16,130 nucleotides of DNA from assembly GCA_028684915.1 (NCBI GenBank), contig JAQUEZ010000133.1, forward strand, positions 1 through 16,130, read 5' to 3'. Numbering within the stretch: position 1 is the stretch's first letter; every line of letters starts with the position of its first letter. The translations under genes were made by a program, and so were the position numbers. The notes under the pieces are model-generated. The model was not told the origin of the DNA. It did no database searches and saw only the letters and a program-made list of their open reading frames with translations. This stretch comes from Desulfobulbus sp. GTDB lineage: Bacteria; Desulfobacterota; Desulfobulbia; Desulfobulbales; Desulfobulbaceae. Below, piece by piece: positions 1-8,730 of the stretch.

Positions 1-1
1 C

Positions 2-97
2 GAGGAAGCTTTGCGCTTAAAAATTACAGGCGTCCAGCTCAAGGACCGGATGCAGGCCGATTACCTGCCGTTTCGACTAAACCAACAGTTACGTTAA
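2..97 (+). CDS. C-terminal end of an unidentified protein (partial)
   Basis: The reading frame is open from the left edge to a TAA at 95-97 and encodes 31 residues, beginning EEALRLKITGVQLKDRMQAD and ending in NQQLR. The composition (mixed charged and hydrophobic, no low complexity) looks like a real protein tail, and codon style agrees with the genes that follow. I do not recognise the family from this fragment. About 130 bp separate it from the ATP-grasp gene, so it could be the previous gene of the same operon or an unrelated neighbour. A competing frame starting at base 1 also runs to a stop near 112 but reads less like protein. Confidence 0.5.
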   Translation, partial: EEALRLKITGVQLKDRMQADYLPFRLNQQLR

Positions 98-227
98 GCA
101 GCAGTTGATAAGCCGTCGGTAAGGGGGGAAACCATTTGCCAGCGGGAAGGGGTATTTTTCATGGTGCTGTTTAATTTTAACTATTACTATCTCCATGAAA
201 CCAGCAAGAGGGGGAGGAAAGTACGGT

Positions 228-1658
228 ATGGAGACTTTTTCAAGTTATGATCCTGGGGATTTTTACGACGAACTGATAGAATCGGGGGGCAAACCCCGTC
301 CGGGTGTGCAGCTGTTGGTCGATAAGATCGATTCTTTACCTCCTGGCGATTTGGCTATGCGCCAAAAGGCAGCCGAGGCCTTGCTGTTGAAGATGGGTAT
401 TACCTTCAATGTTTATGGCCGGGAAGAGGGCACGGAAAAGATCTTTCCCTTTGATATCATTCCTCGCATTGTGCCGGCGGAAGACTGGCTGCAGATCGAG
501 TCTGGTCTCAAACAGCGGATCTTTGCACTGAACGAGTTTTTGCAGGATATCTACAACGATAAAAAGATCCTCAAAGACAAGGTGGTGCCTGAGGATCTGG
601 TCCTCAGCAGCCGCACCTACCGTAAGGAATGCGAGGGGTTTACCCCACCGAAAAAGATCTGGTGCCATGTCACCGGAACCGATCTCGTGCGCGATAAAGA
701 TGGCCGGTTTTATGTGCTTGAGGATAACCTACGGTGTCCGTCCGGGGTTTCCTACGTGCTTGAAAATCGGCAGGTGCTTAAGCGTACCTTTCCTCAGGTG
801 TTCGAGGCCTCCAAGGTTCGACCGGTGGACGGCTACCCGAGCAAGTTGTTGGAGATGCTGGAGTACCTCGCTCCCGATAATATCAAGAACCCGACCATCG
901 GCGTACTTACCCCGGGTATCTACAACAGCGCTTATTTCGAGCATTCCTTTCTCTCGCAGCAAATGGGCGTTGAACTGGTCGAAGGTCAGGACCTGGTGGT
1001 TGCCGACGGCTATGTCCACATGCTCACCACCAAGGGGCTCAAGCGGGTCGATGTCCTCTATCGCCGTCTGGACGACGATTTTATCGATCCTGAGGTTTTC
1101 CGTCCCGACTCATTGCTTGGCGTCAAGGGCTTGATGGGTGTGTATAAGGCCGGTCGGCTGGCCATGGCCAACGCCCCGGGCACCGGTATTGCCGACGATA
1201 AAGTCATCTACGCTTACGTGCCCAAGATCATCAAATACTACACCGGTGAAGATCCGATCCTTGCCAACGTACCGACCTATATCTGCCGCGACGATGCCGA
1301 ACGGGCCTATGTGCTTGATCACCTCGACGAGTTGGTGGTCAAGGCGGCCAACGAATCCGGCGGTTACGGCATGCTGGTCGGCCCCCATGCCACTCAGGCC
1401 GAGCGTGACTCCTTTGCCGAAAAGATCAAGGGCGAGCCGCGCAATTACATGGCCCAGCCCACTATTTCCCTTTCTCGCGTCCCCACCTTGGTCGGGGATC
1501 GCATTGAAGGCCGCCACGTTGACCTGCGGCCTTATGTGCTTTTCGGCAAGGATATTTACGTCCAGCCCGGCGGGCTGACCCGAGTGGCCCTGACCAAGGG
1601 GTCGCTGGTGGTGAATTCGTCCCAGGGCGGCGGTTCCAAGGACACCTGGGTTCTGTAA
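228..1658 (+). CDS. circularly permuted type 2 ATP-grasp protein (COG2308/DUF404-DUF407)
   Basis: Predicted ATP-dependent carboxylate-amine ligase, cytoplasmic, 476 aa from the ATG at 228. I prefer this ATG over the upstream one at 195 because GGAGG at 213-217 sits 10 bases before it and the family starts close to this point. Residues expected for nucleotide and metal binding are present: E165-D166-N167 in LEDNLRCPSGVSY, K372 and E376 followed by GGYG (378-381), R434 in DLRPYVLFG, and PGGLTR at 447-452. This is a full-length, apparently active family member. It lies 18 bp before an alpha-E gene, its usual partner. In the 2009 comparative-genomics work of Iyer and colleagues this family was proposed to make or attach short peptides; the substrate is unknown. 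The family assignment is firm and the reaction is inferred. Confidence 0.93.
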   Translation: METFSSYDPGDFYDELIESGGKPRPGVQLLVDKIDSLPPGDLAMRQKAAEALLLKMGITFNVYGREEGTEKIFPFDIIPRIVPAEDWLQIESGLKQRIFALNEFLQDIYNDKKILKDKVVPEDLVLSSRTYRKECEGFTPPKKIWCHVTGTDLVRDKDGRFYVLEDNLRCPSGVSYVLENRQVLKRTFPQVFEASKVRPVDGYPSKLLEMLEYLAPDNIKNPTIGVLTPGIYNSAYFEHSFLSQQMGVELVEGQDLVVADGYVHMLTTKGLKRVDVLYRRLDDDFIDPEVFRPDSLLGVKGLMGVYKAGRLAMANAPGTGIADDKVIYAYVPKIIKYYTGEDPILANVPTYICRDDAERAYVLDHLDELVVKAANESGGYGMLVGPHATQAERDSFAEKIKGEPRNYMAQPTISLSRVPTLVGDRIEGRHVDLRPYVLFGKDIYVQPGGLTRVALTKGSLVVNSSQGGGSKDTWVL

Positions 1659-1676
1659 GCGAGCAAGGAGACAAGT

Positions 1677-2657
1677 ATGCTCAGTCGTGTAGCTAATTCT
1701 ATCTACTGGATGTGCCGTTATATTGAGCGGGCGGAAAACGTAGCCCGTTTTATTAGCGTTAACCTCAATCTTCTGCTCGATATGCCCTCGGAGTTGGGGC
1801 GGCAGTGGGAGCCTTTGGTGATGATCACCGGCGACCAGGAATTTTTCGAGGATAAATACAAGGCGTACACCAAGGAATCGGTGATCAATTACCTCACCTT
1901 TGATCGTCTGTATCTTAATTCGATTGTCAGTTGTCTGGCTGCGGCGCGCGAGAATGCGCGTTCGATCCGTGAAATTATCAGCTCGGAGATGTGGGAGCAT
2001 CTCAACACTTTTTATCTGGAGATGGCTGATCCCAAACACCATCCCATGGCTTTTCAGGATCCGCACAAATTCTTTAAGATCATCCAGATGCGCAGCCACC
2101 TGTTCACTGGTCTGCTCGATTCGACCATGAGCCACGGCGAGGCTTGGAATTTCGCCCGTATGGGGATGATGCTCGAGCGGGCGGACAAGACTTCGCGTAT
2201 CCTTGATGTGAAGTACTTTATGCTGTTGCCCCAGGTGGATCTGGTCAACACACCAATTGACAACATCCAGTGGACAGCGGTATTAAAATCAGCCAGTGCG
2301 TTTGAGATGTTTCGCAAAGAACACCATCTCATCACCCCGCGGCAGGTGGCCAGCTTTCTTATTTTTGACAAAAATTTCCCCCGGTCGATCCGCCATTGTG
2401 TCAACAAGGCACAGATCAGTCTGCAGCGGATCTTGAATGGATCGGCTACCAGTAATGGTGGAGGCAATCCGGCCGAAAAACTCCTGGGTCGTCTAGCAGC
2501 TGACCTGGAATATACGGATATCGACGATGTGGTCGACGAGGGTATGCACGAATATCTCGACCGATTGCAGACCCGGATCAACCAGGTCGATGGCGCCGTC
2601 GGCACCTTTTTTTTCAATACCAAGCATCTATTTGAGGGTGCTGTTGGCCAGCAGTAA
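1677..2657 (+). CDS. alpha-E domain protein (DUF403/COG2307)
   Basis: All-alpha protein of 326 aa that accompanies permuted ATP-grasp ligases; its own activity is unknown. AAGGAG lies 7 bases before the ATG, 18 bp after the ATP-grasp stop, so the two are very likely co-transcribed. The N-terminus carries the family signature SRVANSIYWMCRYIERAENV, with the conserved R-Y-I-E-R-A-E at 14-20. A second similar helix pair (ARMGMMLERADKTSRILDVK) occurs mid-protein, giving the internal ERAD/ERAE echo typical of the family. The length matches stand-alone members. There is no signal peptide or membrane segment. A paralogous alpha-E domain is fused to the second ATP-grasp at 6211-8730. The role as a scaffold or accessory subunit for peptide ligation is inferred from conserved context only. 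Confidence 0.92.
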   Translation: MLSRVANSIYWMCRYIERAENVARFISVNLNLLLDMPSELGRQWEPLVMITGDQEFFEDKYKAYTKESVINYLTFDRLYLNSIVSCLAAARENARSIREIISSEMWEHLNTFYLEMADPKHHPMAFQDPHKFFKIIQMRSHLFTGLLDSTMSHGEAWNFARMGMMLERADKTSRILDVKYFMLLPQVDLVNTPIDNIQWTAVLKSASAFEMFRKEHHLITPRQVASFLIFDKNFPRSIRHCVNKAQISLQRILNGSATSNGGGNPAEKLLGRLAADLEYTDIDDVVDEGMHEYLDRLQTRINQVDGAVGTFFFNTKHLFEGAVGQQ

Positions 2658-2730
2658 GATATCTGCAGAATATAGGGCTTAACATGGATGGGTTTGGCCC
2701 ATTTCTGGAGAGCAAACTTTTGAACATATT
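2658..2730 (+). other. intergenic spacer with a weak hairpin before the MITE
   Basis: A small inverted repeat, ATGGG at 2688-2692 and CCCAT at 2698-2702 with a 5-base loop, is followed by TTTCT. It is too weak and lacks the T-run needed to call a rho-independent terminator. If the MITE is removed, the spacer between the alpha-E and transglutaminase-DUF2126 genes would be only about 100 bp, consistent with one original operon. Confidence 0.3.
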
Positions 2731-2819
2731 GATGGCCTCGTAAAAATTTCGATCTACTGCATCGTAGTTTTTTTTCTTAGCCATCTTTCAGAATGTAATG
2801 AACTCTTTCCGAGTCCATT
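2731..2819. mobile_element. 89-bp MITE-like element with 8-bp target duplication
   Basis: The element begins GATGGCCTCGTAAAAATTTC and ends GAACTCTTTCCGAGTCCATT. The reverse complement of the right end (AATGGACTCGGAAAGAGTTC) matches the left end at most positions, so these are imperfect terminal inverted repeats. It is flanked exactly by AACATATT at 2723-2730 and again at 2820-2827, a perfect 8-bp direct repeat as expected for a target-site duplication. There is no coding capacity, so mobilisation would need a transposase in trans. An inner GATGGC/GCCATC pair (2731-2736 with 2780-2785) and a T-rich stretch offer an alternative fold. The insertion separates the alpha-E gene from the transglutaminase-DUF2126 gene and ends about 33 bp before the preferred start of the latter. 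A relative lies at 13880-13967. The transposase family is not assigned. Confidence 0.7.
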
Positions 2820-2852
2820 AACATATTGAAAAGACTTAAAATAGGATTGCCT

Positions 2853-5800
2853 GTGGGAATTCATGTTGCTCTGAGTCATATCACCACCTATCGCTATGAT
2901 CGTCTGGTTAATCTGCAGGCCCAGGTTGTGCGTTTGCGTCCGGCTCCCCATAGCCGAACCCCGATTCTCAGCTATTCGATGACTGTTACGCCCAAAGTGC
3001 ATTTCATCAACTGGCAGCAGGATCCCTTTAGTAACTATCTGGCGCGATTGGTTTTTCCTGAAAAGACCACTGAACTCAAGGTAGTGATCGATCTGGTGGC
3101 GGATATGATCGTCATCAACCCCTTTGACTTTTTCCTCGAACCCGAGGCCGACAACGTTCCCTTTACCTACGAGCCGGAGCTCGAGGCAGATTTGACGCCT
3201 TATCTGGCCAAGGTGGAAAAGGGGGAAAAGCTTCTGGCGTATCTCTCGACAATTGATCGTACGCCCAAACAGACGGTTGATTTTCTGGTGCAGCTCAACC
3301 AGCGGTTGAGTGAGGAAATCAGCTACCTGATCCGCATGGAACCCAATGTGCAGAGCTGTGAGCAGACCCTTGGCCTGAAGAGCGGTTCCTGTCGCGATTC
3401 GGCTTGGCTTCTGGTCAATATCCTCCGCCATCTGGGCTTGGCGGCACGCTTTGTCTCCGGTTACCTGATTCAGCTGGCACCGGATGTGAAATCCCTGGAC
3501 GGTCCTTCCGGGCCGGAGGCCGATTTCACCGATCTGCACGCATGGGCCGAGGTATATATACCAGGTGCAGGCTGGGTGGGCATGGATCCCACCTCCGGAC
3601 TGTTCGCCGGAGAGGGCCATATTCCCTTGGCCTGTTCACCCGAGCCGCAGTCTGCGGCCCCGATTAGCGGTATCCTTGATCCCTGCGAGGTCGATTTCAG
3701 CCACCAGATGAGCGTGCGCCGCGTCCGTGAGGAACCGCGTTCCACTCGGCCCTATCCGGAAGAGGTCTGGGAACGGATCGTCACTTTGGGCGATAAGGTG
3801 GACGAAGAGTTGCAAACCCAGGATGTGCGGCTGACCATGGGCGGGGAGCCCACCTTCATCGGCATTGATCAGATGGATGCCCCGGAATGGAACACCGATG
3901 CCTTGGGTGAAGAGAAACTGCGGCTGTCGCGCAATCTGCTCCAAAGCTTACGCAGCCAATGGGCTCCAGGTGGCTTTGTCCATTGCGGCCAAGGCAAGTG
4001 GTATCCGGGCGAATCTCTGCCGCGTTGGGCCCTGGCCTGTTATTGGCGCAAGGACGGTATTACCCTTTGGCGCGATCCCAAATGGTTGGCGGACACGTCT
4101 CTTGACTATGGATTCGGCGCACCCGATGCCAAACGCTTTATCGAGGCCTTGGCGAACCGCCTTGGCGTGGGCACCCGCTATATTCGCGAGAGCTACGAGG
4201 ATATCCACTACTATCTCTACAAAGAGCAGCGATTGCCGGTGAATGTGGATCCGAAGGATCCAAAACTCGAGAATATCGAGGATCGCACCCGTATGGCCCA
4301 GGCCTTTGAGCGGGGGCTTGGCGCGGTGGTCGGCTATATTTTGCCGCTGCAGCACGGATCTTGGATCAGTGGTCCCTGGCCGGTCAGGAACGATACTCTC
4401 TTTCTCTTGCCTGGTGATTCGCCTATTGGTCTGCGCCTGCCGCTGGAATCACTCCCCTGGGTCGCCAAATCCGATTTGCCCTTGGAGTTCTCGCCCGATC
4501 CTTTAGCCGAATATGGGCAATTGCCGGACTACCAAGGACAGCGTTCTCTGGCCGGTGAACAGGAGCACAAAAAAGAAAAGGGAATCCAGGTCCAGCCCAA
4601 ACCCTTTGCCGAACCACAGCCGGTGGCGGGGGAGTCCGCTGCCTGGGTGGTGCGGACCGCGCTCTGCGTTCAGCCGCGTGAGGGTAAAATTTTTGTGTTC
4701 ATGCCCCCCATTCTCAAACTCGAGGGCTACCTGGAGTTGGTGGCGGCCATTGAGGCCACGGCCGAGGAAACCGACATGCCGGTGGTGATCGAGGGGTATA
4801 CCCCGCCCCCTGATCCACGGCTCGAGTGCCTGAAGATTACCCCCGACCCCGGCGTAATCGAGGTCAATATCCAGCCGATGCACAACTGGCGGCAGATGGT
4901 GGACTGCACCACCAACCTGTACGAGACCGCCCGTCAGTGCCGTCTGGCCACGGAGAAATTCCTGGTCGATGGTCGTCAGACCGGTACTGGTGGCGGCAAT
5001 CATATCGTGGTCGGTGGCCCCACTCCGTCGGATAGCCCCTTTCTCCGTCGGCCGGACCTTTTGCGCAGCCTGCTCACCTTCTGGAACAATCATCCTGCGC
5101 TCTCCTTCCTCTTTTCCGGCCTGTTCATCGGTCCGACCAGTCAGCAGCCACGCATAGACGAGGCCCGGCACGACAGCCTCTACGAACTGGAGATTGCCTT
5201 TAACGAGCTCGACCGCCAACTGACCTCGTCAGGAGACTGTCCGCCTTGGCTAGTAGATCGGCTCTTCCGCCATCTGCTGGTGGATGTGAGTGGCAACACC
5301 CACCGAGCCGAGTTCTGCATCGACAAACTCTACTCGCCCGACAGTAGCACCGGTCGCCTGGGGCTGCTTGAGTTTCGCGCCTTTGAAATGCCGCCCCATG
5401 CCCGCATGAGCCTGGCCCAACAGCTTCTCCTGCGCACCTGCATTGCCTGGTTCTGGAAGACGCCGTATCGGCAACCCCTGGTCCATTGGGGCACCCGGCT
5501 GCATGACCGGTTCATGCTTCCGCAGCCGGTGCACGATGATCTGGCCGATGTGGTGGCCATACTGGCCGAGGACGGTTTCCCGGTAGAGATGGATTTTTTC
5601 CATCCTCACTTCGAGTTTCGTTTTCCTATCCTTGGCCGCATCGAATGCCAGGGGATGGAAATCGAACTGCGTCAGGCCCTGGAGCCTTGGCATGTGCTTG
5701 GCGAGGAGCCAGGAGGCGGCGGTACGGTGCGCTATGTCGACAGTTCCTTGGAACGGATCCAGGTCAAGGTTTCCGGCATGGTTGGCGAGCGTTTTGTGAT

Positions 5801-6161
5801 CGCCTGCAACGGTCGTCGAGTACCGCTGCAGCCCACCTGTACTACGGGTGTCTTTATTGGTGGCGTTCGTTTCCGCGCTTGGCAGCCGCCAAACTGCCTT
5901 CATCCGACCATCGGTGTGCATGCTCCCTTGACCATTGATCTGATCGACACCTGGAACTCTAGGGCTGTTGGAGGCTGCACCTACCATGTCGGCCATCCCG
6001 GCGGCCGCCATCATGACGTTCTACCGGTGAACAGTTATGAGGCCGAGGGCCGACGCCATTCACGGTTTAGCACCCATGGGCATACCCCGGGTGGGCAGAA
6101 CCCAATTCCGGCGCTGGAACCCAACCCGGCCTTCCCCTATACCCTGGATATGCGCCGCTGA
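2853..6161 (+). CDS. transglutaminase-like protease fused to DUF2126 (COG1305-COG4196)
   Basis: Very large two-part protein, 1102 aa from GTG 2853. I chose this start because AGGA (2843-2846) precedes it by 6 bases and it gives the family-like N-terminus MGIHVALSHITTYRYDR; a TTG at 2826 is possible but lies inside the MITE target repeat. Residues 1-290 are a bacterial transglutaminase with its N-terminal beta region. The Cys-His-Asp triad is visible as C180 (SGSCRDSAW), H229 (DLHAWAEVY) and D245 (GMDPTSG). From about 320 to the end is DUF2126, with GGEPTFIGID, GGGNHIVVGG and an EFCIDKLYS segment. Iyer and colleagues (2009) described a circularly permuted glutamine-synthetase-like ligase in this neighbourhood, which I take to be DUF2126. 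A charged, Pro/Gln-rich linker near 570-600 splits it. One chain would therefore hold both a hydrolase/transferase and a ligase; the reaction is inferred. Confidence 0.92.
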   Translation: MGIHVALSHITTYRYDRLVNLQAQVVRLRPAPHSRTPILSYSMTVTPKVHFINWQQDPFSNYLARLVFPEKTTELKVVIDLVADMIVINPFDFFLEPEADNVPFTYEPELEADLTPYLAKVEKGEKLLAYLSTIDRTPKQTVDFLVQLNQRLSEEISYLIRMEPNVQSCEQTLGLKSGSCRDSAWLLVNILRHLGLAARFVSGYLIQLAPDVKSLDGPSGPEADFTDLHAWAEVYIPGAGWVGMDPTSGLFAGEGHIPLACSPEPQSAAPISGILDPCEVDFSHQMSVRRVREEPRSTRPYPEEVWERIVTLGDKVDEELQTQDVRLTMGGEPTFIGIDQMDAPEWNTDALGEEKLRLSRNLLQSLRSQWAPGGFVHCGQGKWYPGESLPRWALACYWRKDGITLWRDPKWLADTSLDYGFGAPDAKRFIEALANRLGVGTRYIRESYEDIHYYLYKEQRLPVNVDPKDPKLENIEDRTRMAQAFERGLGAVVGYILPLQHGSWISGPWPVRNDTLFLLPGDSPIGLRLPLESLPWVAKSDLPLEFSPDPLAEYGQLPDYQGQRSLAGEQEHKKEKGIQVQPKPFAEPQPVAGESAAWVVRTALCVQPREGKIFVFMPPILKLEGYLELVAAIEATAEETDMPVVIEGYTPPPDPRLECLKITPDPGVIEVNIQPMHNWRQMVDCTTNLYETARQCRLATEKFLVDGRQTGTGGGNHIVVGGPTPSDSPFLRRPDLLRSLLTFWNNHPALSFLFSGLFIGPTSQQPRIDEARHDSLYELEIAFNELDRQLTSSGDCPPWLVDRLFRHLLVDVSGNTHRAEFCIDKLYSPDSSTGRLGLLEFRAFEMPPHARMSLAQQLLLRTCIAWFWKTPYRQPLVHWGTRLHDRFMLPQPVHDDLADVVAILAEDGFPVEMDFFHPHFEFRFPILGRIECQGMEIELRQALEPWHVLGEEPGGGGTVRYVDSSLERIQVKVSGMVGERFVIACNGRRVPLQPTCTTGVFIGGVRFRAWQPPNCLHPTIGVHAPLTIDLIDTWNSRAVGGCTYHVGHPGGRHHDVLPVNSYEAEGRRHSRFSTHGHTPGGQNPIPALEPNPAFPYTLDMRR

Positions 6162-6210
6162 TCAGTTCCTTTAAGCTGCCTCGTGTTTTCCTGTTCTGGA
6201 TGTGGTCCTC

Positions 6211-8730
6211 ATGAATTCGGTCCAATGTGTTCCGCCCAATAGCCAATCCCAGGCGTATCCTGCGCTTTTCAGCGGAATTCGTTGTCCGGATGAGATGATA
6301 TATTGCGAGGCCTTTGAAAAAAACGGCCAACCGCGCCCGCATTGGCAGGCCATTATCAATACCCTTAATGGGGCTACTCCGGAACTGCTTGCCCAGCGGC
6401 AGGAACGGGCCAAGCAGATGCGTCACGAGGACGGCGCTACCTACAACCCCTTTGATGCACCGGACGGACGCGGTACTACTTGGGCTCTGGAGATGATCCC
6501 TTTACCGATCACCAGCGGTGAATGGCAGGTGCTCGAGCAGGGATTGATTCAGCGGGGCCGGCTTATGGAGCAGATTCTGGCCGATATCTATGGGCAGCAG
6601 GAGTTACTTCGATCTGGTCAACTCCCGGCGGAACTCATTTTCGCCAATCCCAACTTTCTTCGTGCCTGCCATGGAATTCGTCCGTCCTGCGGTCGTTTCC
6701 TCAGCTTCTATGCGGTGGACTGTTATCGGGCGCCGGATGGCAATTTTCGGGTGCTGCGCGATTACAGTGGCTGTCCCATGGGATTGGGGTATGGATTGGA
6801 AAATCGGATCGTCATCTCCCGTCTCTTTGCCGATCTGTACCATCGCAGCCGAATTTGCCGGCTGGCGCCATTTTTCCAGAAGTTGCATACCGGGCTGGTA
6901 CAACGGGCCACCATGGGGCGTGAGGATCCGAATATCGTCCTCCTCTCGCCCGGTCCAGACAGTCCAATCTATTTTGAGCAGGCTCTGTTGTCGCGGTATC
7001 TTGGGTATCCCCTGGTTGAAGGGCAGGATCTCACCGTGCGCAATGGGCGGCTGTTTTTGAAGAAACTGGCCGGACTTGAACCGGTGGACTCAATCTTTCG
7101 TCAGATTGGCGACCTGCAGAGCGATCCCTTTACCCTTCGTCGCGATACCGGTGTCGGTGTGGCCGGATTGATCCAGGTGGCCCGTGAACAGAACATCGAT
7201 ATTACCAATCCCATTGGCGCCAGTTTTGTTGAAACTCCGGTGCTTCCCGCATTTCTTCCTGAATTATCCCGGTCGCTGTTGGGTGAAGAACTCCTGCTCA
7301 GTAGCGCGCAAACGTATTGGTGCGGCGATGCGGGGAACCGGGAGCAGGTAAGGAATCGTTTATCGGAACTGACCCTCCTTCCGGCCCTGGATCGGTATCA
7401 TCAACCCGTGGTCGATCTCCACTCTGCCCTTGAATCGGCACCCTATGCCGCCATGGCACGGGAGCCGGTCGCGCCGTCCATGGTTCCGGTCTGGCACCAG
7501 GGAGGTGTGCAGATCCGGCCAGTCCTGCTGCGCTTATTCCTCTGTGCCACGGACGAGGGCTTTACCATGATGCCCGGCGGTTTGGCCATGACCGGACCCG
7601 ATATTCAAACCCTGCTGACCGGAGTGTCGGAACGGTTACAGAGCAAGGATATTTGGGTGTTTTCGGAAAAGCCGGTGGAGCATTTCAGCCTGCTCAGCAG
7701 CCTCTACGACGTGGGGGAGTTTCGTCGTTTCAGCGATCTCCCCAGCCGGGTGGCCGACCACATGCTTTGGCTTGGCCGCTATCTGGAGCGAGCCGAGGGG
7801 TTGATTCGCCTGTTGCGTTCGGTCTATCGGCGTCTGGCCAGCGAAAATCGACCCGAGGATATCCCGGAACTCGAGTTTCTTCTTAATCTGCTCCGCTCGA
7901 CCCACACCCTCCCGCCGCTTGCCGAGGGAGAAACGCTCAACCAGGAAGATCTGGAGATGCAGTTGGTGGAGGCCTTCTACCGTCAGGATCGGCCAGAGAG
8001 CGTGATTGCCATTCTCAAACGGGTGCAGGAAGCGGCGCGCAATGTTCGCGACCGACTCAATCGCGACTCTTGGCGGGTGATCAACCGGTTGGAAGAGTTC
8101 GCCGACAATCCCACCAGTGATCCGCTTGATCTGCTCGACAATACCCTCTTTACGCTCAGTGCCTTCAGTGGTCTGGCCATGGAGGGGATGACCCGTAGTC
8201 TGGGTTGGCGATTCATGGATATGGGGCGTCGTATCGAGCGCGCCTTGCACCAGATCCGCCTGATTCGTTTCGGCCTGCCCCAGGTCTGTGCGGCCTCGCA
8301 GAATGCGCTTGAAGCCCTGCTGGAGATCTCTGACTCGATCATGACCTACCGTGCCCGCTATCGTGCCTCGTTCCAGTTGGCGCCTGTTTTGGATTTGCTC
8401 CTTTTGGATGAGAGCAATCCCAAGTCGCTTGCCTTCCAGCTCAGCCAGTTGTCCGCCCATGTGGAGGCCTTGCCCCGATCGAGCGAACGCCGGTTTGCCA
8501 GCGCCGAGGAACGGGTGACGCTGGAGATGCTCACCAATATCCGGCTGCTCGATCTTACCGGCCTGGCCTGCAGCTACGGCCACGCCGAAAACGGAGAGCC
8601 CCTGGACCAATTTTTTGAAACCATGGAGTCCAACCTGCTTGCCTTTGCCCAGCAGGTCAGTGCGCATTATCTGACCAGGATCACGGCCACACCACATTTT
8701 TCCATCCGCCTGGGGGAACCGTTGCCATGA
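6211..8730 (+). CDS. fused circularly permuted ATP-grasp plus alpha-E protein
   Basis: 839 aa from ATG 6211; a GTG at 6202 in the same frame is an alternative, and neither has a strong ribosome site. Residues 1-505 are a permuted ATP-grasp domain. Residues from about 510 are an alpha-E domain starting SRVADHMLWLGRYLERAE, so this single gene repeats the content of 228-2657. The ATP-grasp part is degenerate relative to the separate copy. E-D-N becomes R183-D184-Y185 in VLRDYSGCPMG. The K...E..GGYG loop reads TLLPALDRYHQP (L390 in place of K, D394 in place of E, no glycines). R436 and P455-G-G-L are kept. It overlaps the next gene by 4 bp (ATGA). A regulatory or structural partner for the active ligase is a reasonable inference; weak residual activity cannot be excluded. 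Confidence 0.9.
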   Translation: MNSVQCVPPNSQSQAYPALFSGIRCPDEMIYCEAFEKNGQPRPHWQAIINTLNGATPELLAQRQERAKQMRHEDGATYNPFDAPDGRGTTWALEMIPLPITSGEWQVLEQGLIQRGRLMEQILADIYGQQELLRSGQLPAELIFANPNFLRACHGIRPSCGRFLSFYAVDCYRAPDGNFRVLRDYSGCPMGLGYGLENRIVISRLFADLYHRSRICRLAPFFQKLHTGLVQRATMGREDPNIVLLSPGPDSPIYFEQALLSRYLGYPLVEGQDLTVRNGRLFLKKLAGLEPVDSIFRQIGDLQSDPFTLRRDTGVGVAGLIQVAREQNIDITNPIGASFVETPVLPAFLPELSRSLLGEELLLSSAQTYWCGDAGNREQVRNRLSELTLLPALDRYHQPVVDLHSALESAPYAAMAREPVAPSMVPVWHQGGVQIRPVLLRLFLCATDEGFTMMPGGLAMTGPDIQTLLTGVSERLQSKDIWVFSEKPVEHFSLLSSLYDVGEFRRFSDLPSRVADHMLWLGRYLERAEGLIRLLRSVYRRLASENRPEDIPELEFLLNLLRSTHTLPPLAEGETLNQEDLEMQLVEAFYRQDRPESVIAILKRVQEAARNVRDRLNRDSWRVINRLEEFADNPTSDPLDLLDNTLFTLSAFSGLAMEGMTRSLGWRFMDMGRRIERALHQIRLIRFGLPQVCAASQNALEALLEISDSIMTYRARYRASFQLAPVLDLLLLDESNPKSLAFQLSQLSAHVEALPRSSERRFASAEERVTLEMLTNIRLLDLTGLACSYGHAENGEPLDQFFETMESNLLAFAQQVSAHYLTRITATPHFSIRLGEPLP

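Noticed and set aside
1110..2135. Long minus-strand open frame of 341 codons opposite the ATP-grasp and alpha-E genes
   Set aside because: It spans two well-supported plus-strand genes and their junction, has no recognisable domains, and is rich in H, G and Q as expected for an antisense shadow of GC-rich coding sequence.
7636..8697. Minus-strand open frame of 353 codons opposite the fused ATP-grasp/alpha-E gene
   Set aside because: It lies wholly inside a gene with clear alpha-E motifs; composition is shadow-like and no domain is seen.
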